From NCBI GenBank assembly GCA_903847385.1, contig CAINDO010000262.1, forward strand, positions 1 to 63,734: a stretch of 63,734 nt of DNA, in the 5' to 3' direction. This document shows, one piece after another, positions 36,469 through 44,077 of the stretch. A program made the position numbers and the translations under genes. Source of the stretch: an uncultured Myxococcales bacterium. GTDB lineage: Bacteria; Myxococcota_A; Bradymonadia; UBA7976; UBA1532. The notes below the pieces were generated by a model. That model was given only the letters and a program-made list of their open reading frames with translations. It had not been told where the DNA came from and did not search any database. Positions within the stretch are counted from its first letter, which is position 1; each line of letters starts with the position of its first letter.

Positions 36469-38034
36469 TCAGCGGCAGCCGTTGCTGTAGCGGCCGCCGT
36501 TCAGGCACGCACCCGGCGACGACACGCCGACCCCGATGCTCTGGTGCAGGTCGAAGGTCGCGCCGCGGACGTCCTCGCAGCGGTTGGCGCTCACCCCGCT
36601 CGCCTGCGCGGCCCGGGGAATCTCGACGGCGTCGACGTCGTTGCCCTGCGCGTCGCGCACGACGACCCGCAGCGGGTTGGCGTCGTTGAGCAGGCTGAAG
36701 GACTCGTGGGCGACCGCCGGGAAGGCGAAGGGCACCGGGTCCCAGGCCCACTGGTCGGGCATCCGGTTGCCGTACACGGCGACCATCGTGTTCGCGGGCA
36801 GCGTGCCCACGCCGAAGGTCAGGCGCTCCACGAGCTCGCCGGCGCCGTTGGACGACAGGATCTGCCACCCCTCGAGGGCGATCTCCTGCGCGCCGGGGTT
36901 CACGAGCTCCAGGAACTCGTAGGGCCCCTCGGGGGACTCGGTCGGGTTGGCCATGACCTCGTTGATCACCACGCGGCCGGGCGGGTCGTCCGCGCAGAGC
37001 GGGGGCGGCGGGGGCAGGCTGGCGTCCATGGGCGGGGGCGGCGGCGGCACGCCCATGTCGCGCGGCGGCGGGGGCGGCGGCGCGCTGCCCATGTCCATCG
37101 GCGGCGGGGGCGGCGGCGCGCTGCCCATGTCCATCGGCGGCGGGGGCGGAGGCGGCTCGTCGCCCATGTCCGGGGTCTCGCCGCTGGCGTCCCCGCAGAA
37201 ACGCTCGAACGTGCCGCCGTTGGCGCACCGCCCGGGCGAGGCCGGCAGGCCGGCGGCAGAGACGCGATCGTGGGGCGCGACGCCGGGGCCCATGGCGTCG
37301 GGCTGGCGGTTGGCGCTGACGCCGGGGGCGTAGGTCGACAACAGGCCGGAGAACTGGTCCAGCGGCACCGTGGCCGACTCCAGGCGGAAGTCGTAGTCGT
37401 CCGCGTTGGGGTAGCCCGTGGCCGAGGCCGTCCAGAGCACCGGCAGCACCGCCGGCGACGAGAGCACGATGGGGTTCTGGGCGCGGGCGTGAAAGGCCGC
37501 CAGCGCCGAGTTGGGGGCCAGGCACCCGCCCTGGAAACTCGCGCGCGCCACGGCGAAGGGCTGACCGCCCACGAGGCCGCCGCCCGTGCCCGGGGGCACG
37601 CTGTAGAGCGTCAGGCCGGTCAGCGAAACGGGGTGGGCGCTCGTGTTCACGAGCTCGAAGTACTCGTCGCTCTCGTCCGGCTCGGCGTCCAGCATCAGCT
37701 CGTTCAGGAGGAGCTCGCCGGGCTGCGGGGCGACACAGCCGGCGGGATCCGGCGGGGGCGTGATGCCCCCGAAGCCGCTCTGGCCGCCCCCGCCCGCCTG
37801 TCCGCCGACCCCGGCGTCCCCCGCGCCCGCGACGCACTGGCACACGCCGTAGACGACACAGACGGGGCTGAGCCCGGGGTCGCAGGTCGCCACGCAGCGC
37901 TCGCCGGCGAGGCAGGGCCCGGCGTCCGCCGTACCGAGCCCGAGGCCGGCGTCGTCCTCGGAGACACAGCCCGCCATCGCGAGGGGCCAGAGAGTCGCCA
38001 GCAGCGCCAGGAACCGGGGGGATGTGTCCTTCAT
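36469..38034 (-). CDS. Lipoprotein with two lamin-tail domains and Pro-rich repeats
   Basis: 521 aa. Lipobox AMAGC (Cys 22) followed by SEDD. After a Cys-rich segment (CLAGERC..CDPGLSPVCVVYGVCQC) come two lamin-tail domains: ELLLNELMLDAEPDESDEYFELVN (first) and VVINEVMANPTESPEGPYEFLELVN (second, near the C-terminus). Between them lies a repeat of the type PPPPPPMDMGSA. Lamin-tail domains on bacterial lipoproteins are usually surface or extracellular. It shares a divergent upstream region, with a long palindrome, with the 38168 lipoprotein. Confidence 0.88.
   Translation of the reverse strand: MKDTSPRFLALLATLWPLAMAGCVSEDDAGLGLGTADAGPCLAGERCVATCDPGLSPVCVVYGVCQCVAGAGDAGVGGQAGGGGQSGFGGITPPPDPAGCVAPQPGELLLNELMLDAEPDESDEYFELVNTSAHPVSLTGLTLYSVPPGTGGGLVGGQPFAVARASFQGGCLAPNSALAAFHARAQNPIVLSSPAVLPVLWTASATGYPNADDYDFRLESATVPLDQFSGLLSTYAPGVSANRQPDAMGPGVAPHDRVSAAGLPASPGRCANGGTFERFCGDASGETPDMGDEPPPPPPPMDMGSAPPPPPPMDMGSAPPPPPPRDMGVPPPPPPMDASLPPPPPLCADDPPGRVVINEVMANPTESPEGPYEFLELVNPGAQEIALEGWQILSSNGAGELVERLTFGVGTLPANTMVAVYGNRMPDQWAWDPVPFAFPAVAHESFSLLNDANPLRVVVRDAQGNDVDAVEIPRAAQASGVSANRCEDVRGATFDLHQSIGVGVSSPGACLNGGRYSNGCR
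37030..37171. repeat. 36-bp tandem repeat coding PPPPPPMDMGSA
   Basis: Two perfect 36-base copies (from 37081 and 37117) and flanking degenerate copies lie within the lamin-tail lipoprotein gene. The high copy identity suggests recent expansion and likely length variation between strains. Confidence 0.75.
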
Positions 38035-38083
38035 GGCGCGCTTGGTATCACGGTCGGCGCGTACGGAAAAAGGCGTTGGCGAC

Positions 38084-38114
38084 CGGCCGCACTTTTCCGG
38101 AAAAGAAGCGGCCG
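38084..38114. promoter_or_regulatory. Long near-perfect palindrome between divergent lipoprotein genes
   Basis: CGGCCGC, A, CTTTTCC, GGAAAAG, AA, GCGGCCG. The inner 14 bases (38092-38105) are a perfect palindrome and the outer 7-bp arms also pair. It covers the -35 area of a possible promoter with TAGAAT at 38124-38129 for the 38168 gene. Probably the shared operator of both lipoprotein genes. Confidence 0.5.
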
Positions 38115-38167
38115 CCGCCTGCGTAGAATCCGGACACACCCCGCAGAACACCCGGAGACGCCCGACC

Positions 38168-39295
38168 ATGAAGCGCCCGCTCGACGCCCGCCGCCCCCGA
38201 TTCGCCCTGCTCCTGACCACCGCCCTCTGCGTGTCCGCCTGTGTCGGCGAAGACGACGGCGGCGCCCTCGCGGATGGCGGCCTCGAGACCGGCGGCAGTG
38301 GCGGCGAGGGCACGGGCGGTGAGCCCGGCCTGCCCACCTGCACCCCGCCCACGGGCACCACGGTGCTGCTCGACTGGGCCGTGCGGGACCGCGAGCAGGG
38401 CAGCCCGGTCTACAACCTGATGGTCGATGGCGAACACCTGTACGTGCAGCACCTCGACCGCATCGTGCGCGTGGCCGTCGCCGGCGGCGCCGAGGAGGTC
38501 GTGTTCGAGAACCGGGCGGAGATCCCCATCATGACCAACGCCTGGGTGCGGTCCGACGACCAGCTCTTCGTCGTCGACAACGACGGCCCGCTGCTCGTGC
38601 CCAAGGCCGGGGGCGCCGCGACGCCCCTGACCCTGCCGGACGACACCTGGCTCGGCGGCATCTTCGGCCTGAACAACCCCTACGACCGCGCGACGAACAC
38701 GCTCTACGCCGCCAAGTTCTCGTCGGAGACGGGCGAGCAGCTCACTACACTCTTCAAGGTCGGCGTCGACGACGCCTCGCAGAAGATCCTGGGCGAGTCG
38801 CTGCGGATGGAGTCGTCCTCGAACTTCGACTTCGACGACGGCGCGGTCTACGCACAGCTCGTGAACAAGGAGCCGAAGCTGCTGGTCACGCGTGACGACG
38901 GCGGGACCTGGCAGACGCTCGAGTTCACCGTCGGGCCCGAGACCGAGGCCCGCTTCGCCGGCGCGCACGCCGGCCAGGTGTGGTTCACCGTGGCCGACTT
39001 CTCGACGGGGTTCACGGGGCTGGCCAAGGCCCCGAACACGGGCGGCGAGCTGGTGCTCACGGCCGAGGACTACATCCTGACCACGCAGCTCGCCAAGGCC
39101 GAGGGCCACGTGGGCCTGAACAACGCCGGCGCGCTCTTCGTGGTGCCCACGGAGGGCGGCGACGCCCGCCAGATCCCGCTGGCCATCGGCCCCGACTGCA
39201 CGAGCCACAGCGTCGCCGTGGGCGGCGGGCGCGTGTTCTCGTCGTTCTTCCACGCCTCCACGGGCGAGTCGATGGTCTTCTCGCTGCCGCTCTGA
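38168..39295 (+). CDS. Lipoprotein, beta-propeller-like
   Basis: 375 aa. Lipobox VSAC (Cys 22) followed by VGEDDGG. The mature part has repeated short strands with HLYVQHLDRIVRVAVAGG, TLYAAKF and GALFVVPTEGGDARQIPL, the style of small propellers reading out state-dependent values. No catalytic motif. GGAG is upstream in CCCGGAGACGCCCGACC. Divergent from the lamin-tail lipoprotein; its 3' end converges on the kinase of the large operon. Confidence 0.82.
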   Translation: MKRPLDARRPRFALLLTTALCVSACVGEDDGGALADGGLETGGSGGEGTGGEPGLPTCTPPTGTTVLLDWAVRDREQGSPVYNLMVDGEHLYVQHLDRIVRVAVAGGAEEVVFENRAEIPIMTNAWVRSDDQLFVVDNDGPLLVPKAGGAATPLTLPDDTWLGGIFGLNNPYDRATNTLYAAKFSSETGEQLTTLFKVGVDDASQKILGESLRMESSSNFDFDDGAVYAQLVNKEPKLLVTRDDGGTWQTLEFTVGPETEARFAGAHAGQVWFTVADFSTGFTGLAKAPNTGGELVLTAEDYILTTQLAKAEGHVGLNNAGALFVVPTEGGDARQIPLAIGPDCTSHSVAVGGGRVFSSFFHASTGESMVFSLPL

Positions 39296-39322
39296 GCGGC
39301 TCTGCCCGGACTCGGGATCGTC

Positions 39323-40600
39323 TCAGTCGCCGAAGAACCACCGCCGGACGGTGTCCGCGGCCAGAATCAGGATGCCCACGACGGCCAGGTTCAGGCCGAT
39401 GGCGCCGAAGAGCTGGCGCCGGTCCAGGAACCGCTGCATCACCGTGAGCGCCCGGGCGCTGAAGGTCACCGGGCACTGCACGCGGCACTCGCCGCTGGCG
39501 ATGGCGTGCAGCTCGTCGAGCATCTCGGCGGCGCTCTGCCAGCGTTTGTCCGGCTCGCGCTGCAGGCCCCGGTGCAGGAAGTGGATGAACGCCGCGGGCA
39601 CGCCGTCCGGCTGAGACGCGTGGGGGGCGAACATCGCGCCGTGGCTCGGCGCCTCGCCCGTGTTCACGGCCACGAGGACGGCCATGAGCGACTTGTGGTC
39701 GGCATGGCGATGCCGCAGCCCGAGCAGCTCGTGGAAGAGCACGCAGGCGGAGAAGAGGTCCGACCGCTCGTCGAGCGAGGCCGTCTCACCGCGAGCCTGT
39801 TCCGGGGACATATAGTGGGGCGTGCCCACGAGGGCCCCGGCCTGCGTCGAGGACAGACGTGCGCTCAGGTCCAGCGTGGCGTCCGGGGCGGGCGACTCGG
39901 GCGCGTGGCGGTCCCCGGCGCGGGGGCAGGCCACGCCCCAGTCCATCAGCACGACCTCGCCGTAGCGCCCGACCATCACGTTGGCCGGCTTGATGTCCCG
40001 GTGCAGGTAACCGGCGGCGTGGGCGAAGGCCAGCGCGCGCACCAGACCCTCGAAGATCTCCACGCGACGCGGGACATCGTACTGCCGCACGGCCTCGGGC
40101 TCGCCCCGGCGCAGACGCTCGATGATCGTCTCGAGCGTCTCGCCGTCGACGTACTTCATCACGAAGAAGTAGCGGCCCTCGGCGTCCACGCCCACGTCGT
40201 GGATGGGGACGATGTTCGGGTGCTCCAGGCGGCCGATGGTGCGGACCTCGTCCACGAAACGCGCCACCACGCCGGCGTTCTCGGCCTCGGGCAACAGGCG
40301 CTTCACCGCGACCTGCCGGCCGATGTCGCGGTCCTCGACCAGCGCGACCTCACCCATGCCACCGCGCCCGAGGGCGCGCAGGGCGGCGTAGCGGGGGCCT
40401 CCGGCGGGGGAGAGCTGCACGCGCTCGCCGCGCAGTTCCATGCGGGGCAGCACGGAGTCTCGGGGCGAGGCGGCGCCGGCCAGCGACCCGCCGGCCAGCG
40501 TGCCGCCGGCGATGGTCTCGGAGAACTGCACGTCCGGCAGGGGCGCGGCGATGGTCTCGCCGAGGTCGATGTCTTCGGAGGGCGGCGCAGGACTTTTCAC
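39323..40600 (-). CDS. Hanks-type Ser/Thr kinase, C-terminally anchored
   Basis: 425 aa from GTG 40600, which overlaps the upstream stop (GTGA). The N-terminal 65 residues have possible phospho-site repeats (LGETIAA, FSETIAGGT). Kinase domain: GRGGMG (78-83), AVKR (K100), HRDIKPAN (200-207), MDWG (219-222, Trp in place of Phe), TPHYMSPEQ. One C-terminal membrane segment (about 396-418). Last gene of the seven-gene operon, so it may control the glycan/HTTM enzymes encoded before it. Confidence 0.92.
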   Translation of the reverse strand: MKSPAPPSEDIDLGETIAAPLPDVQFSETIAGGTLAGGSLAGAASPRDSVLPRMELRGERVQLSPAGGPRYAALRALGRGGMGEVALVEDRDIGRQVAVKRLLPEAENAGVVARFVDEVRTIGRLEHPNIVPIHDVGVDAEGRYFFVMKYVDGETLETIIERLRRGEPEAVRQYDVPRRVEIFEGLVRALAFAHAAGYLHRDIKPANVMVGRYGEVVLMDWGVACPRAGDRHAPESPAPDATLDLSARLSSTQAGALVGTPHYMSPEQARGETASLDERSDLFSACVLFHELLGLRHRHADHKSLMAVLVAVNTGEAPSHGAMFAPHASQPDGVPAAFIHFLHRGLQREPDKRWQSAAEMLDELHAIASGECRVQCPVTFSARALTVMQRFLDRRQLFGAIGLNLAVVGILILAADTVRRWFFGD

Positions 40601-41406
40601 GGGAGGGTCGCCCCTTCGGGCCAGAGGAGAGCGGAAGCATACCAGACCGCCGGCCACGCGGCGGCCCAGGCGAAGAGGAAGCGGTTCAGACCGAAGAGCC
40701 ACACGTTGGCCAGGTGGAACAGCAGCGCCAGCGCGAGCACAGCGTGACACGCGACCGGGTGCAAAAGCCCGAGGGGGAAACCCGTATCGAACAGCATCAC
40801 CCCCCAGGACGCGGCGACCGCCACCGGGCGTCGGGCGAGAAACCGCTGCGCGGCCGCCGGTGCCTGGTATCGGGTGCAGCGGACGAACTCGAACAGCGCG
40901 GTGCCGTCCCGCCAGCGCCGCCCGCGCAGTTTGACCACCCCGGCGATGAAGTACGACAGCGCCGCCTGGAGCGCGATGTGGAGCAGGGCGCCACGCTGCA
41001 CGAGCGGCACGTTCGGGGCGAGGGCGGCCACACACAGGCCGAGGAGCACCACGAGGGTCATCGCGTCGCTGCCGCCGTTGAACGCCCCGCGCCAGCGCAG
41101 GCCGATGAGCACCTGCGCCGCCAGCAGCACGGGCAGCACCGCGGGCGTGGGCGCCGCCGCCAGGAGCACCGCCGCCGCCAGGCGCAAGACGACGACGCAG
41201 GTGAAACCGAAGGGTCGCAGGAGCGGCGCGAGCAGGCCCCGCACGGGGGCCGGAAAGCCGCGCTGGTCGTCCTGCAGCACGTCCCACGTCCAGATGCCGC
41301 CCGCCGACCACGCCGGCCGGAGCTGCAGCAACTCCACGCTCTGCAGCGCCAGGGCCACGCCGAGCAGACGCGCGCAGAGGTCCAGCGCGGCGGCCTCGGG
41401 GCTCAC
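40597..41406 (-). CDS. HTTM-like membrane protein
   Basis: 269 aa from GTG 41406, overlapping the previous stop. About seven hydrophobic segments. NGGSDAMTLVVLLGL (110-124) and YFIAGVVKLRGRRWRDGTAL (152-171) match the conserved blocks of HTTM domains, which are related to vitamin-K-dependent gamma-carboxylase. HTTM proteins in bacteria are mostly uncharacterised integral membrane proteins. It lacks the extra C-terminal domain of true carboxylases. Operon position between a small anchored protein and a kinase. Confidence 0.82.
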   Translation of the reverse strand: MSPEAAALDLCARLLGVALALQSVELLQLRPAWSAGGIWTWDVLQDDQRGFPAPVRGLLAPLLRPFGFTCVVVLRLAAAVLLAAAPTPAVLPVLLAAQVLIGLRWRGAFNGGSDAMTLVVLLGLCVAALAPNVPLVQRGALLHIALQAALSYFIAGVVKLRGRRWRDGTALFEFVRCTRYQAPAAAQRFLARRPVAVAASWGVMLFDTGFPLGLLHPVACHAVLALALLFHLANVWLFGLNRFLFAWAAAWPAVWYASALLWPEGATLP

Positions 41407-41939
41407 GGCGACCACGCGTAGGGCGGCGTCTGCAGGATGACCTCGCGCTCGGCCTCGGGCACGTCCGGCGCGTCGAGCACCAGGCGGAGCTCGTAGGCCG
41501 CGACCTCGGCGGCGTCCGGCCGGGCACGCAGCCGCGTGGCGAGCAGGTTCTGCACCAGGCGGAACGAGACCATGCGCTCCAGCGCCGGCAGGCCCCGCTC
41601 CGGCGCGTCGGCGACCTCGGCGTCCGTCAGCACCTCGAAGTCGGCCACGAGTTGGTCGACCAGCGAGCCGCACGCGAAGCGCAGGTTGCCCTCGGGGTTG
41701 AGCAGCAGCGCCGTCGGACCGCGCGCCACGGGGGGCAGCGCGTCCGTCCACGGCCCGATCTCACCGTCGGCCCGGTGCACGCGGTAGTCCAGGCGCGGCG
41801 TGCCGCCGACGTCCTCGAAGAACCGCCACGAGGGAAAGAACGCCCGGAACAGGTGGACCGCCCGGCCCGGCACGTCCACACGCGGCAGAAAGATCGTCGC
41901 GACGAGCCCGAGCAGCAGCAGCGCGCCCGCCAGCGTCAT
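41403..41939 (-). CDS. Small membrane-anchored protein paired with the HTTM gene
   Basis: 178 aa. A single N-terminal membrane segment (MTLAGALLLLGLVATIFL) precedes an outer domain with VHLFRAFFPSWRFFEDVGGTP and RLVQNLLATRLR. No family recognised. Both ends overlap neighbours (ATGA with the sulfatase-like gene, GTGA with HTTM). The compact pairing with an HTTM gene suggests a partner subunit (inference). Confidence 0.8.
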   Translation of the reverse strand: MTLAGALLLLGLVATIFLPRVDVPGRAVHLFRAFFPSWRFFEDVGGTPRLDYRVHRADGEIGPWTDALPPVARGPTALLLNPEGNLRFACGSLVDQLVADFEVLTDAEVADAPERGLPALERMVSFRLVQNLLATRLRARPDAAEVAAYELRLVLDAPDVPEAEREVILQTPPYAWSP

Positions 41940-44077
41940 TTCTTGCGCGCGCCCCCGCCCCCGGCGCCGAGCCAGCTCTCCATGGCCTCGGACAGCTCGA
42001 CCGTCTGCGGGTGACCGACGGCGATGTTGTCCGTCTCGCCGGGGTCGGCGACGACGTCGTACAGCTCCGTGCGGCGCGTGCGGATGTCCCGGGTGAGCTT
42101 CAGGGGGAAGTTCAGCACCCCCGCGGCGTTGTAGTACACGTTGCCGCGCACCAGGTCCGTGCGGAAGAACAGCAGTCGGTCGGGCCGGGGCGGGTTGCCG
42201 TCCGGCGCGTAGAACTCGGGCAGCAGGCTCCAGCCGTCCACGCCGCCGGGCACCTGGGCCCCGGCGAGCTCCAGCAGCGTCGGCGTGACGTCCACCAGCG
42301 ACACGGGCCGGGTCACGGTGCTCGCCTTGGCGCCGGGCACGCGGGCCAGGAAGATGATGCGGGCGTCGGGCTCGGAGAGCGTCTCGCCATGGTAGATGTG
42401 GCCGTGCTCCCCGAAGAGCTCGCCGTGGTCGGAGAGCAGGAAGATGGCCGTCTCTTTGGCGTCGGCCCGGGCGTCCACGGCGTCGAAGACGCGGCCCAGC
42501 TGCGTGTCGCAGTGGTTCAGCGCGCTGTCGTACTTGTCCAGGTTCGAGTCGCCGAAGTCGATCTCGTGTTTGTAGTAGGGGTCGTGGGTGCACCGGTAGT
42601 GCAGGAACAGCAGATACGGTTTGCTGCGGTCCTGGGGGATGCCCTCGAGGTACTTGAGCGCCGCGTCGCTGGTCAGCGGCGCCGCGCGCTCCCACTCCCA
42701 GCTCCAGTCCTTCTGGCCCCAGGGCGCGTCCCACTTGTCCCAGCCCTGGTCGTACCCGCGGAAGCGGTTGAGCACGTAGGTGATGGTGTAGGCGGTGCGG
42801 GCGTACCCCAGGGTCGCCAGGCGCTCGGCGATGGTCTGCGCGCCGTTCTCCAGCGTGGTCGTGCCCTTGCCCTCGGACATGGGCAGCCGGTGGGCGTACA
42901 CGCCCGTGAGCAGCGAGGCGACGGCCAGGCGCGTGTTCGGGGCCGAGGTGTACGCGTTCTGGAACCACGTGGCGCCGGCGCGGAAGGCGTCGATGCGGGG
43001 CGAGGTCGGCCGGGCGTACCCCGTGAAGCTCAGGTGGTCGGGGCGCAGGGCGTCCACCATGATGACCACCATGTTCGTCTTCTGCGGCAGCTCCGCAGGC
43101 CGGGGCACCTTGGGCGCGGCCACGGGCTTGTAGGGGCGGGCGTCGGCCCCGGAGCAGTTCTCGTCGATCTTGTTGCCGGCGATGTCCTGGGCGTCCGCGT
43201 GGATGTTCTTGTTCGAGTCGTCGCAGTCGCCGCCGAGGAGCACCGGCGAGTGGCCGTCGCCGTCCCGGTCGATGGCCTGGTGCACGCTGCCGATGAGCAC
43301 GCTCAGGTAGGGCGCGCGGTAGAGCACGGCGGACTGCGCCACGGGCGGCACGAACTCGGCGACGAACAGCGCGGGCAGGCACAGGGCCCACAGACCGCCG
43401 GTGTAGGCCGCGGCGCGGCGGGCGCGGCCCGTCTTGCGCAGCCCCAACGCGAAGCCGACGAGGCCGCCGGCGGGCAGCGCGCCGTGCACGGGCGAGAGGC
43501 CGACCGTGAGCACCACACCCAGCCCCACGCCAGCGACGCCGAACACGAGCGAGAGGCCCGGCAGGCGTCCCAATCGCGGGAAACGGGCGCCGAGGCGGGC
43601 GAGCAGCCGCTGCACGAGCGGCCCCACGAGCGCAGCGCCCAGGAGCGCGCCGGCGAAGACCAGCAGCGTGACCATCGAGATGGCCGCGGCGGCGAACTTG
43701 GGCGACAGGCCGGCGATCAGGCGCTCACCGAGCAGCAGCGCGCCCACGAAGGCCACGCCGATCACGCCCAGGCCCAACGGCACGGCGACGGCGGGCGTGG
43801 CGTCGGCCCCGGCGAGGGCCGTCCCCATCGCGCCGCCGACTCGCCGGGAGAACGCGCGATCGGCGAAGAACCCCAGGCCCAGCGCGGCCGGCAGCGAGAA
43901 CGCCGAGACGAGCGCGAAGCCGAGCAGGCCCGCGGCGCCGGCGCCCAGAACGCCCCCGCCCTCGGCCCCCGCCGCCCACACGCAGACCCCGCCCTCGGCG
44001 AGGCTGGCCCCCACGACCGCGGCCAAGAGCGGCCACAGGGCCGACCGGGGCGTCACGGGGGTCTCGGCGGTCGTCAC
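41936..44077 (-). CDS. Membrane sulfatase/phosphotransferase-fold enzyme with MopE-like loop
   Basis: 713 aa from GTG 44077. About seven membrane segments (1-260) precede an Asp-rich metal-binding loop (268-312: DRDGDGH, GGDCDDSNKNIH, NKIDENCSG) and then a sulfatase-superfamily domain. That domain has MVDALRPDHL (341-349, metal Asp), SAPNTR (378-383) at the nucleophile site, and SDHGELFGEHG (metal Asp-His). The usual CxPxR sulfatase motif is not exact, so the product may be a sulfatase or an LtaS-like phospho-group transferase at the outer face of the inner membrane. Coupled to the DUF2079 gene by a GTGA overlap. Confidence 0.88.
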   Translation of the reverse strand: MTTAETPVTPRSALWPLLAAVVGASLAEGGVCVWAAGAEGGGVLGAGAAGLLGFALVSAFSLPAALGLGFFADRAFSRRVGGAMGTALAGADATPAVAVPLGLGVIGVAFVGALLLGERLIAGLSPKFAAAAISMVTLLVFAGALLGAALVGPLVQRLLARLGARFPRLGRLPGLSLVFGVAGVGLGVVLTVGLSPVHGALPAGGLVGFALGLRKTGRARRAAAYTGGLWALCLPALFVAEFVPPVAQSAVLYRAPYLSVLIGSVHQAIDRDGDGHSPVLLGGDCDDSNKNIHADAQDIAGNKIDENCSGADARPYKPVAAPKVPRPAELPQKTNMVVIMVDALRPDHLSFTGYARPTSPRIDAFRAGATWFQNAYTSAPNTRLAVASLLTGVYAHRLPMSEGKGTTTLENGAQTIAERLATLGYARTAYTITYVLNRFRGYDQGWDKWDAPWGQKDWSWEWERAAPLTSDAALKYLEGIPQDRSKPYLLFLHYRCTHDPYYKHEIDFGDSNLDKYDSALNHCDTQLGRVFDAVDARADAKETAIFLLSDHGELFGEHGHIYHGETLSEPDARIIFLARVPGAKASTVTRPVSLVDVTPTLLELAGAQVPGGVDGWSLLPEFYAPDGNPPRPDRLLFFRTDLVRGNVYYNAAGVLNFPLKLTRDIRTRRTELYDVVADPGETDNIAVGHPQTVELSEAMESWLGAGGGGARKK

